From contig PLCG01000094.1 of NCBI GenBank assembly GCA_003135575.1, positions 1,312 to 33,543 of the forward strand: a stretch of 32,232 nt of DNA, in the 5' to 3' direction. The translations under genes and the position numbers were made by a program. Positions 1 to 6,933 of this stretch are shown here, piece by piece. The notes below the pieces were generated by a model that saw only the letters and a list, made by a program, of their open reading frames with translations, did no database searches and was not told where the DNA came from. The stretch is from Nitrososphaerota archaeon (lineage in GTDB: Archaea > Thermoproteota > Nitrososphaeria > Nitrososphaerales > Gagatemarchaeaceae). Each line of letters begins with the position of its first letter. Position 1 is the first letter of the stretch.

Positions 1-66
1 GCAATGAACCCTGTGTATGGCGACAAGCACTGCTACTTCATTTTAGACAAAGCGTAGCGGAGCTTG
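1..66 (+). repeat. dispersed repeat copy A (core 3' half plus 3' module)
   Basis: GCAATGAACCCTGTGTATGGCGAC...CTACTTCATTTTAGACAAAGCGTAGCGGAGCTTG; cut by window start. Confidence 0.8.
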
Positions 67-123
67 ACGTTCGGACAAACGTATTAATGGAATGAGCGTG
101 TCGAACGTCAACGCGAAAGTAAC

Positions 124-1524
124 ATGGTCACCGGGGCTCGTCCAGGCGTTGGCCGCCTCGCAATCACGCTAATCGTAGCTCTTATCCTGATAATTGGAGG
201 CGTCGCTACAACTGCTTACTTGGCGACCCCAAGAAACGAAGCGACAAGCTCGACAAGCAGCGTTGCGACCAGGACCACCACAGGTCCCACCACGACGGCC
301 AATGACACGAGCGCGGTCGACCTGCAGGTTAGCACTCCGACGCCCTCCTTCCAGAACGGGAGCTGCGGCGCAGGCCCGGCATACGCGGACTCGTGGCTCC
401 TCTTCAAACACGACTCTGAGAGGACTGGCTTCTCGAGCTACAACTTCTCTACATCATCCGCCGGGAAGTTCCTGGGTCAGATCGCGTGGCGGAACAGTTC
501 AGGCTTCTCCGAGATGATAGCGACGCAGAGCGAGCTCTTCGTGGCTAGCTACTGGCTTTACGCCCTCAACCTCACCAACGGCAAGGGGCTCTGGACCGAG
601 ACGACGGGAGCGGGACCCGCCCCTCCAATCGCCGCCGACGGAAACATGGTCTACCTAGGCGAGAACGTTGGACCTTTAACCGCTTTCAACGCGACGACCG
701 GCGCGAACTCACAGATAGGGGACACGATGACGCTGGCCACGGTTGCCATCTGCGGAGACGTCGCCTATGTCAACTCCGGGCCGGGACGATTCCCGGGAGG
801 AGGACCCACTGACTCGCTTCAGGCCCTGAACCTCACCAGCGGACAGGATCTCTGGACCTTGAATTTGGCCTCGGGATTCTTCAGCAGCTACTACCCGACG
901 ACCGACGGTCACATGGTCTACATGCTCATGGACAACGGGACGGTCTTTGCTTACAGCGCGGCCTCGGGAACCCTCGTCTGGCGGCAGACGATTCCCCTCG
1001 TCCCCGTCACGACCGTATCCACAATCACTGGCTCCAACCGCAGCGTAACAGTGGTCGTAAATCCTAACGCAGCAGACGACTTCGTCGAAACCCCACCGCT
1101 GTCCGGGGGCAAGCTCTTCGTAACCACGACCTTCGGAATGATGTACGCCTTGAACGCGACAAACGGAGGCATGGTGTGGTCGACCGACCTCGGGACGAAA
1201 ATCACCGATGCAAGAGGTTCCTCAGCGGTGGCCTACGGGAAGATATTCGAGGGGACTGCAGCGGGCCTGCTGGCCATCTACGCCACCAACGGCTCGATCG
1301 TCTGGAAGGCCCCTCTAAATTCCACGGACACCGGTACGCCCACTGTCGTAGACGGGTACGTCTTCATCGCAGATTTCAGCGGGACTCTCTACCAGTTCAA
1401 CGCAAGCAATGGAGCGCTTCTTTGGAGCTACACGGGGTTGGGCGTGGGTTACGTCTCCGAGCCCATTGTGGCGGACGGGTTCGTAGCGGTGGACGGGAAT
1501 CACGGGGTCTTCGCCTTCCGTTAG
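124..1524 (+). CDS. PQQ-binding-like beta-propeller repeat protein with N-terminal TM/signal anchor
   Basis: ORF 466 aa; N-terminal hydrophobic segment (LAITLIVALILIIGGVATTAYL); repeated blade motifs such as ALNLTNGKGLWTETTG, AYSAASGTLVWRQ, ALNATNGGMVWSTD, AIYATNGSIVWKA, QFNASNGALLWSY. Confidence 0.88.
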   Translation: MVTGARPGVGRLAITLIVALILIIGGVATTAYLATPRNEATSSTSSVATRTTTGPTTTANDTSAVDLQVSTPTPSFQNGSCGAGPAYADSWLLFKHDSERTGFSSYNFSTSSAGKFLGQIAWRNSSGFSEMIATQSELFVASYWLYALNLTNGKGLWTETTGAGPAPPIAADGNMVYLGENVGPLTAFNATTGANSQIGDTMTLATVAICGDVAYVNSGPGRFPGGGPTDSLQALNLTSGQDLWTLNLASGFFSSYYPTTDGHMVYMLMDNGTVFAYSAASGTLVWRQTIPLVPVTTVSTITGSNRSVTVVVNPNAADDFVETPPLSGGKLFVTTTFGMMYALNATNGGMVWSTDLGTKITDARGSSAVAYGKIFEGTAAGLLAIYATNGSIVWKAPLNSTDTGTPTVVDGYVFIADFSGTLYQFNASNGALLWSYTGLGVGYVSEPIVADGFVAVDGNHGVFAFR

Positions 1525-1526
1525 TA

Positions 1527-1556
1527 ATTGCCTCGGCGGAGGCGCAATGAACCCGT
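1527..1556 (+). repeat. dispersed repeat copy B (core)
   Basis: ATTGCCTCGGCGGAGGCGCAATGAACCCGT. Confidence 0.8.
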
Positions 1557-1573
1557 ATCCACCAAAGCTAGGT

Positions 1574-1966
1574 CTAGTAACCTTCGACCTTCAGGTCAGG
1601 TATCCCAGAGAAATGCTTGCGGTTCCGAGTGAGCAGCGGTTGGTGGTTTTCTACAGCTATACCTGCGAGCATCGCGTCCTCCGGGTCCATCCTGGTCCCC
1701 TCCCTCGCCCTCTGCGCGTAGATCAACCCCGCCCTTATCGCGGACTCCGGGTCGAGCGGAAGCTGGGCGAGAGATTTGAGGACATCGAGGACCTTCTCAC
1801 GCTCTTCAGAAGACCTCACGCTGAGGCCGACGCCGACGTAGAGCTCGAATATCGAAGGCGCGCCGACCAGGACGGGCACGTTTCCGTCCGCAAGCTCCTT
1901 CGCCTTCCCCACGGCGCCGGCGTCGTTTCGCATCATGTCCACGAGAAAGGTAGTGTCGACCAGCAT
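1574..1966 (-). CDS. vapC: VapC-like PIN-domain toxin
   Basis: MLVDTTFLVDMMRND start, internal acidic residues (E in IFELYVG, D in DPEDAMLAGIA), C-terminal LLTRNRKHFSGIPDLKV typical of PIN. Confidence 0.88.
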   Translation of the reverse strand: MLVDTTFLVDMMRNDAGAVGKAKELADGNVPVLVGAPSIFELYVGVGLSVRSSEEREKVLDVLKSLAQLPLDPESAIRAGLIYAQRAREGTRMDPEDAMLAGIAVENHQPLLTRNRKHFSGIPDLKVEGY

Positions 1967-1970
1967 CTTC

Positions 1971-2204
1971 TCAGCCCAGCTTCTCGGCGGTGCGCTGGAG
2001 GCGCGTCGAGCTCTCCTCCCTCAGCTCCCTGACCCGCTCCTCCACCTGGGCCGCCTGCCGTGGAGACAGGATTCCAACCAGGTCCAAGACTCCCCGGCTC
2101 CGCGTCATCCGTTCGATGAGCTCGGTGAAGCTCTCCCCCGGCTTCTTCAGGGCCTTGAGCCTCTGGTACGCTTCGTCGGAGATTGCGATGTTCTTGGTGC
2201 CCAT
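1971..2204 (-). CDS. vapB: VapB-like antitoxin (DUF217-type)
   Basis: MGTKNIAISDEAYQRLKALKKPGESFTELIERM; immediately upstream of VapC on the same strand; ATG at 2204. Confidence 0.82.
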   Translation of the reverse strand: MGTKNIAISDEAYQRLKALKKPGESFTELIERMTRSRGVLDLVGILSPRQAAQVEERVRELREESSTRLQRTAEKLG

Positions 2205-2288
2205 ATCTCTCTGTGTGTGTCTGTGTGTGGGAATTAATAACGGTTGCTGCGCACACGCCGCAAACCATCTATAGATCATCCAGTCCAA

Positions 2289-2356
2289 GTTCAGCCCGTC
2301 CACTACCTATAGCTCAACGTGTGAGTGAATTGCCCCGGCGGAGGCGCGATGAACTC
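2289..2356 (+). repeat. dispersed repeat copy C (5' module plus core)
   Basis: TTCAGCCCGTCCACTACCTATAGCTCAACGTGTGAGTGAATTGCCCCGGCGGAGGCGCGATGAACTC. Confidence 0.9.
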
Positions 2357-2383
2357 TTTCTCGCGCAGCAATCCAAGTGGATT

Positions 2384-2399
2384 GTATATATTTATATAA
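2384..2399 (+). promoter_or_regulatory. archaeal TATA-like promoter for winged-helix gene 2422
   Basis: TATATATTTATATAAG about 25-35 nt upstream of ATG 2422; consistent with a leaderless transcript. Confidence 0.65.
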
Positions 2400-2421
2400 G
2401 TCAGTGAGGCCTCAAGCCGAG

Positions 2422-2691
2422 ATGGGTCGAAGAATGGAGGTACTCCACGAGCCGCGTCTGGATACCGTCTCGATGATAGAGAAGGCAATCCTGGACTCGG
2501 AGGAATACCCGACAAGGATGCAGCTCTGGAAGGGCCTACCCAGGAAGGTCCAGTACCAGACGTTCCAGAGGGTCCTACAATATCTCGAGGCATCGGAAAA
2601 GATAGCGTTCAACGACAGGAAGATCATCTACACCGGCGTTGCAAGCGACAAGCTGAGGAAGTTTCTCGAGTCGAGCGTAAGAATCGGCTAG
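2422..2691 (+). CDS. small winged-helix-like protein, paralogue of 26788-27075
   Basis: EYPTRMQLWKGLPRKVQYQTFQRVLQYLEASEKIAFNDRKIIY; TATA-like TATATATTTATATAAG just upstream; ATG at 2422. Confidence 0.75.
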   Translation: MGRRMEVLHEPRLDTVSMIEKAILDSEEYPTRMQLWKGLPRKVQYQTFQRVLQYLEASEKIAFNDRKIIYTGVASDKLRKFLESSVRIG

Positions 2692-2975
2692 TAGCCAAAA
2701 CGTCGCTCGTATTCCTTGTGCGACATCAAGTCGATGATCAGGACAGACCGCTGCACGATAGCATAGCAAGAACGGTGCCCCTCGGGGTGCGAGTAGCGGA
2801 ACAGGTTCTTCACGTCGAAGTTGCTCCGATAGAAGGAGGGTATGCGACTCTTTTGAATCTGCTCTCCTGCGAAGATGTTCGTCAGCAACACATCTCTCAT
2901 ATCGTCGATCCAGCGCGACTCTTTGCTTTCAGGATCGGAACTTCGCGATCTCGCCAGCTCCTCCGACAGCCGCAC
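2688..2975 (-). CDS. RelE-superfamily-like toxin, convergent with the winged-helix gene
   Basis: NLFRYSHPEGHRSCYAIVQRSVLIIDLMSHKEYERRFGY C-terminus; shares IDD, NLFR and HKEYERRF with ORF 26462-26791; start codon uncertain. Confidence 0.65.
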   Translation of the reverse strand: MRLSEELARSRSSDPESKESRWIDDMRDVLLTNIFAGEQIQKSRIPSFYRSNFDVKNLFRYSHPEGHRSCYAIVQRSVLIIDLMSHKEYERRFGY

Positions 2976-3074
2976 TTCTCTGGCAGGATTCCCGGCACGC
3001 TACGGGATAGACATCTCTTCTCTTATCAGGAGAGCGGTCGAGGCGGGTCGCAGCACGGCCTCAGGCTCTTGGGC

Positions 3075-3098
3075 GACCAGTTCAGCCCGTCCATTACC
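3075..3098 (+). repeat. dispersed repeat partial D (5' module only)
   Basis: GACCAGTTCAGCCCGTCCATTACC matches CCAGTTCAGCCCGTCCACTACC of copy J. Confidence 0.75.
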
Positions 3099-3146
3099 CC
3101 TCGGAGCGACCAAACTCTTTAGCGAGGGGTTCTTTCAGCCTCGTCA

Positions 3147-3368
3147 TTGACCTCTTCAGGACACCGGGGAAAAAAGAGGCCGGCCACCAAGGCGGAGGGA
3201 GAGTCCGACCACCGCACTGAGAGCGAGCTGAGCATCCACGAGGCGATGCTGGAAGCCCTCGTAGAAGAACTGGACGAGAAAGGAATCATCAGATACTCCG
3301 ATTGGGAGGCCAGAGCGAAGAGGAAACTAGCCGAGCTGGAAGAAGCAGTGGAAGACCGAGGACCCTAG
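3147..3368 (+). CDS. small hypothetical protein
   Basis: ORF 73 aa, TTG start; SIHEAMLEALVEELDEKGIIRYSDWEARAKRKLAELEEAVED looks like a real helical protein. Confidence 0.5.
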   Translation: MTSSGHRGKKRPATKAEGESDHRTESELSIHEAMLEALVEELDEKGIIRYSDWEARAKRKLAELEEAVEDRGP

Positions 3369-3448
3369 CACTAGGCACGGCGAATAGCTCCTCGGAATGT
3401 AGGCGACGCATTGCTTCTTTTATACCGCCAGCCCATACTGTGTCTGGC

Positions 3449-3586
3449 TTGGATGTCACGCAGGAGGAGTTAGAGAAGGCGATGAGGGAAATCGACAGGA
3501 AGCTGGCTCTTCCGGACGACAAGTTCGAAAAATACGCGAGTGACCTTCTTGAGCGCGCGGTCAAGGGATTACGAAGAAGCCGCTAA
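3449..3586 (+). CDS. small hypothetical (possible antitoxin-size) protein
   Basis: TTG start downstream of TATA-like TTCTTTTATACC; LDVTQEELEKAMREIDRKLALPDDKFEKYASDLLERAVKGLRRSR. Confidence 0.4.
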   Translation: MDVTQEELEKAMREIDRKLALPDDKFEKYASDLLERAVKGLRRSR

Positions 3587-3746
3587 GCTCCACCAGTTCC
3601 TCTCCAGGCTGGAGCCCGTCCAGGTGAGAAGAGCCATGCAGGCCTCTCGGCGAGCCCCTGATGAGCTCGGGAACGAGCTTGTCGTCCTTGCGGCGATCAT
3701 GGAGATTCGAGACCGCATAGGAGACCCTTCGCTCGAGGAGAAATGA
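3540..3746 (+). CDS. small hypothetical protein overlapping the preceding ORF
   Basis: DYEEAAKLHQFLSRLEPVQVRRAMQASRRAPDELGNELVVLAAIMEIRDRIGDPSLEEK; overlaps 3449-3586 in a different frame. Confidence 0.4.
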   Translation: MTFLSARSRDYEEAAKLHQFLSRLEPVQVRRAMQASRRAPDELGNELVVLAAIMEIRDRIGDPSLEEK

Positions 3747-3814
3747 AGCAATGAAGCTCGACCAATTAACATCTCAAGGTTAAGTAACAACCAGGTCGAC
3801 GCTTTCCAGTCACG

Positions 3815-4123
3815 ATGGCCGAGACAATCAAGATCGACGGCAGGGGCATGACGATCCAGGACGCGGTGAAGGAGATGTGGGACAGGATGCGGCCGCTCGA
3901 GGCGAAGGGCTTCCACCCGATCTCCGGCGTCGAGATAGTCGACGCAAAGAAAAACAAGGTCATCCAAGTCTTCGAGCTGACCGACCCACAGTTCCAAGCG
4001 CATCTCAAATCTGACAAGCCGGAAACGCCGCAACCGGCGGGTCGCAGGCTGGATGCGCGACCACACGCCCCCGAGAGGAAGGAGCATTACGCCTACCTCG
4101 CACGAATCAGCTTGGAACTCTGA
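3815..4123 (+). CDS. hypothetical protein
   Basis: ORF 102 aa; MAETIKIDGRGMTIQDAVKEMWDRMRPLEAKGFHPISGVEIVDAKKNKVIQVFEL. Confidence 0.5.
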   Translation: MAETIKIDGRGMTIQDAVKEMWDRMRPLEAKGFHPISGVEIVDAKKNKVIQVFELTDPQFQAHLKSDKPETPQPAGRRLDARPHAPERKEHYAYLARISLEL

Positions 4124-4127
4124 CAGT

Positions 4128-4192
4128 CAAACGTGTGTGTGAAATGCCACGGCGGAGGCGCAATGAACCCCATGCATGGTGACGTCCTGCAT
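4128..4192 (+). repeat. dispersed repeat copy E (partial 5' module plus core)
   Basis: ACGTGTGTGTGAAATGCCACGGCGGAGGCGCAATGAACCCCATGCATGGTGAC. Confidence 0.85.
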
Positions 4193-4249
4193 CCAACTGC
4201 TCGAATCCAAGAAAATGCTTAAGGGGCAAAACCTCCACAGACTTGTCCT

Positions 4250-4384
4250 ATGGAGCTCAAGCAGGAGCAGAGGCTTACCAAGAAGGAGTTCGAGAAACTC
4301 TCCGCAGAGATACGAGAACTGGTAGGGGACAAGCTCAAAGGGCACAAGGACGGAGACGCGGAGCGGCTCCTGTTCGAACGGTAA
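4250..4384 (+). CDS. small antitoxin-like protein upstream of truncated vapC
   Basis: Manual translation MELKQEQRLTKKEFEKLSAEIRELVGDKLKGHKDGDAERLLFER*; TATA-like sequence upstream (ATGCTTAAGG); adjacent to a PIN N-terminus. Confidence 0.45.
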   Translation: MELKQEQRLTKKEFEKLSAEIRELVGDKLKGHKDGDAERLLFER

Positions 4385-4393
4385 TCGAGCCCA

Positions 4394-4627
4394 TTGCAAA
4401 TTGTCGACACTGTCGTGCTGCTTGCGTTCTTAGACAAGGACAACCAGCGCTTCGAGAAGGAGAACGCCCTACTTCATTTTAGCAACCCAGCGGAACTGAT
4501 GCACTTGGAAACGGGTCATGCCAACATGGTAACTTTGATTACCATATGGAAAGCATTTCTACCAGTGGTCCCTCAATTGTCGACACTAACTAGGATGCCA
4601 CCCGAGTTGGGCGTTGTCGACAGCTAG
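4394..4627 (+). pseudogene. truncated VapC-like PIN gene interrupted by the dispersed-repeat 3' module
   Basis: MQIVDTVVLLAFLDKDNQRFEKENALL looks like a PIN N-terminus, then the reading frame enters CTACTTCATTTTAGCAACCCAGCGGAACT, which matches repeat copies A and K. Confidence 0.55.
4469..4498 (+). repeat. dispersed repeat partial F (3' module only)
   Basis: CTACTTCATTTTAGCAACCCAGCGGAACT matches CTACTTCATTTTAGCAAAGCGCAGCGGAGCT of copy K. Confidence 0.75.
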
Positions 4628-4638
4628 AATCACGCGTA

Positions 4639-4680
4639 TTTTATATACCCATACTACTATGGTAGGACTGAGGTAGTATG
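4639..4680 (+). promoter_or_regulatory. TATA-like box plus inverted-repeat operator candidate for RHH gene
   Basis: TTTTATATAC then CATACTAC(4650-4657)...GTAGTATG(4673-4680), with an additional GTAG at 4662. Confidence 0.55.
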
Positions 4681-4905
4681 AGAAAGATCTCAATCTCCTT
4701 GACTGATGAACTAGATGACGCTCTGGAGAGCATAGCGATAGCACAAGGGACCAACAAATCCAGAGTCATTGACAACTATCTGCGTGAACACAAGGTCGTG
4801 CAGCACTATCTGGAAATAATAAGATCGGAACCAAAGACGGGCGTGTTTGCCATGTCTCGCAAAATCGTCGACGACTTGAAGGAAAGAACGACGATTAGCG
4901 GATGA
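4678..4905 (+). CDS. ribbon-helix-helix (CopG/Arc-like) antitoxin or regulator
   Basis: MRKISISLTDELDDALESIAIAQGTNKSRVIDNYLREH, classic RHH pattern. Confidence 0.78.
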   Translation: MRKISISLTDELDDALESIAIAQGTNKSRVIDNYLREHKVVQHYLEIIRSEPKTGVFAMSRKIVDDLKERTTISG

Positions 4906-5353
4906 GCTTCTTCATAGGCGTCAGCCAACAGCCGAGCTCAGCGTCGTAATATCTGTCAGCATATTGCGCGTATCCAGAAAGTCTATACCACGAAACCACA
5001 TCATCAAGAGAATCCAACCGTATTTCACCGATGGCAAGCTGCTTCGCAAAATTTTCAGCAAGGCTCATGAGCTTTGTTCCGACGCCCGCGGCCTGGACGA
5101 GGGCATTGCTTCCTACCATGTCGACCACGATGTGGTCCAAGTTGATTCTCATCTCTATGATGCCAGCGATACGCACATCAATCTCGTAGAGAACCACCAG
5201 ATCGTTAGGAAGTAGACTCCACCGATGATAATCTCTGAGCACATATCTGTCCATTATCTCATTGCCCGTCCGAAACGCCTGGCCGATGTCTCCTTCACGC
5301 AAGAACCTGAAGCCCTCCGGCAGCGCTAGCCGCGACCTAACATCCCCAGACAA
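4895..5353 (-). CDS. GNAT-like N-acetyltransferase
   Basis: NALVQAAGVGTKLMSLAENFAKQLAIGEIRLDSLDDVVSWYRLSGYAQYADRYYD resembles the GNAT acetyl-CoA loop and C-terminal half. Confidence 0.65.
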   Translation of the reverse strand: MSGDVRSRLALPEGFRFLREGDIGQAFRTGNEIMDRYVLRDYHRWSLLPNDLVVLYEIDVRIAGIIEMRINLDHIVVDMVGSNALVQAAGVGTKLMSLAENFAKQLAIGEIRLDSLDDVVSWYRLSGYAQYADRYYDAELGCWLTPMKKLIR

Positions 5354-5425
5354 ACGGACTACGATATCTGACCAAATCCAGCTTAAGCTTGCTGGTCAGT
5401 TGAAAGTCAATCCTCAAGCCAAATT

Positions 5426-5472
5426 CGAATGAATGCTCCGGCGGAGGCGCAATGACCCTTGTGCATGGCGAC
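5426..5472 (+). repeat. dispersed repeat copy G (core)
   Basis: GAATGCTCCGGCGGAGGCGCAATGACCCTTGTGCATGGCGAC. Confidence 0.85.
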
Positions 5473-5577
5473 ATCAATCGTCTGCCTTCTTAGGAACTCT
5501 AGCGGAACTTAGAGTAAGTTCAACGCAGGAACCCACGCCTTAAATCCGAGAAGGGAAAATGTCATCTTAACACAATC

Positions 5578-6219
5578 ATGACGACCAACGTCGGTGGCTC
5601 AAGGCACCTCGGAATTCTTGCCTACGGCTCACTGATTACGTCTCCCGGACCGGAAATCGCGTCTGTGACGGTTGAGCGCATCAAGAATGTGGAGACCCCG
5701 TTCAAAGTGGAATTTGCCCGAAAGAGCAAGACAAGGGGATACGCTCCGACCTTGATCCCGGTCGACAGCGGGGGTGCCAGCGTCAAGGCAGAGATCATCG
5801 TCATAAAAGACCGCTTTGCCCCGGATTTGGCGGCGGACATGCTCTGGCGAAGAGAGACGCACCAAACCGGTCGGCAGAGATACCGTCGCCCCGATGTCAT
5901 CGACCTTAACGACGTCATCGTGGAAACCATTCATGACCTCTCAGGGGTTCGAACCGTGCTATATGCCAAAATCGGACAAAACATTGATCGGCTCTCAGCC
6001 AAGACGCTAGCTGAATTGGCCATCAATAGTGTGCATACGGCATCCCGTGGAAATGATGGAATCACGTACTTGATGGATGCCAAGAAGAGCGGGATTGAAA
6101 CTCCCCTGATGAGAAATTACGAGTCAGAAATAATGCGGCAGACTAGAACCAAGACCCTAGGAGGTGCCGTGAACCAGCTCAGGTCTAGAATGCGTAGTGC
6201 CCCGGCGGAGGCGCAATGA
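5578..6219 (+). CDS. hypothetical protein, possible gamma-glutamylcyclotransferase-like fold
   Basis: ORF 213 aa; N-terminal GILAYGSLI resembles the YGSL motif of GGCT-fold proteins (weak). Confidence 0.6.
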   Translation: MTTNVGGSRHLGILAYGSLITSPGPEIASVTVERIKNVETPFKVEFARKSKTRGYAPTLIPVDSGGASVKAEIIVIKDRFAPDLAADMLWRRETHQTGRQRYRRPDVIDLNDVIVETIHDLSGVRTVLYAKIGQNIDRLSAKTLAELAINSVHTASRGNDGITYLMDAKKSGIETPLMRNYESEIMRQTRTKTLGGAVNQLRSRMRSAPAEAQ

Positions 6220-6224
6220 ACCCC
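6196..6224 (+). repeat. dispersed repeat copy H (core)
   Basis: GTGCCCCGGCGGAGGCGCAATGAACCCC, overlapping the stop codon of ORF 5578-6219. Confidence 0.85.
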
Positions 6225-6248
6225 AAGAAAGACGAGCGGAGAGCAAGG

Positions 6249-6284
6249 CTTTAAAATGACGCTTTCCCATCCATCTAATGGGAA
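6249..6284 (+). promoter_or_regulatory. TATA-like box plus inverted repeat upstream of AbrB-type antitoxin
   Basis: CTTTAAAATG then TTCCCAT-ccatcta-ATGGGAA (7-bp perfect arms). Confidence 0.5.
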
Positions 6285-6290
6285 TAACTC

Positions 6291-6530
6291 TTGGAGACTG
6301 TGGTCGATGAGCGGGGAAGGGTTCTCATCCCTCAAGAACTGAGGGAAGAGGCTGGTCTTGAAGAGGGTACGGTCGTAAGGGTGGAGAAAGGCAAGGGGAA
6401 GACAATCCAGATCGCTCCTTTGAAGCGAGGCGCGCGTCTCGCGTGGAAGGACCTTGACGGCATCAAACCGCACAGGACGGGCAAGCCCGAATGGCCGACA
6501 CCAGAAGAAATCAAGGGCATCTGGGAATAG
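6291..6530 (+). CDS. AbrB/SpoVT-type antitoxin
   Basis: TTG start; METVVDERGRVLIPQELREEAGLEEGTVVRVEKGKGKTIQIAPL. Confidence 0.85.
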   Translation: METVVDERGRVLIPQELREEAGLEEGTVVRVEKGKGKTIQIAPLKRGARLAWKDLDGIKPHRTGKPEWPTPEEIKGIWE

Positions 6531-6928
6531 ACACCAACGTCTTGGTCGCGTACCTCGACGCCGGGCATCCTTCGCACAAGGAGACCGAGTTCCTGGCTCA
6601 GAGAGGAGTGGCCCTCAACCCCACGGTGATACACGAGGCCTATCACACCCTTGTGTTCAAGATGAAATGGGCGGCAGAGGAAGCTTCAAGGACGCTGGTC
6701 GCGGCTTGCACGGACGAGGACAACCTCTTCATCAACCAAACTCTCAGGAGGGTCCGCGCAGGATTGAAGATAGGGGCAGAGCACCATGAGCTCGGTGGAA
6801 GGGATGCCCTGATCCTCGGAAACCTTCTCATTGGAAAGGTCGGCGAACTCATCACGTTCGACAAGGAACTTCTTGCACTCGGAAAGATCAAGTTCGGCAG
6901 GTCTGCCATCACAATCCGGCGACCCTAG
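6491..6928 (+). CDS. vapC: VapC-like PIN-domain toxin
   Basis: GIDTNVLVAYLDAGHPSHKETEFLAQRGVALNPTVIHEAYHTLV ... ELGGRDALILGNLLIGKVGELITFDKELLALGKI; overlaps the antitoxin ORF (true start may be downstream). Confidence 0.85.
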   Translation: MADTRRNQGHLGIDTNVLVAYLDAGHPSHKETEFLAQRGVALNPTVIHEAYHTLVFKMKWAAEEASRTLVAACTDEDNLFINQTLRRVRAGLKIGAEHHELGGRDALILGNLLIGKVGELITFDKELLALGKIKFGRSAITIRRP

Positions 6929-6933
6929 GTGAC

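Noticed and set aside
1527-1556. Repeat core as a simple transcription terminator (GCCTC-GGCG-GAGGC stem)
   Set aside because: The stem is perfect only in copy B; other copies have a mismatch, lack a T-tract and occur on one strand regardless of gene direction, including upstream of genes.
2206-2231. TCTCTCTGTGTGTGTCTGTGTGTGGG dinucleotide tract upstream of VapB as a phase-variation switch
   Set aside because: Imperfect and short, lying just upstream of the likely start; no evidence of phase variation from one sequence.
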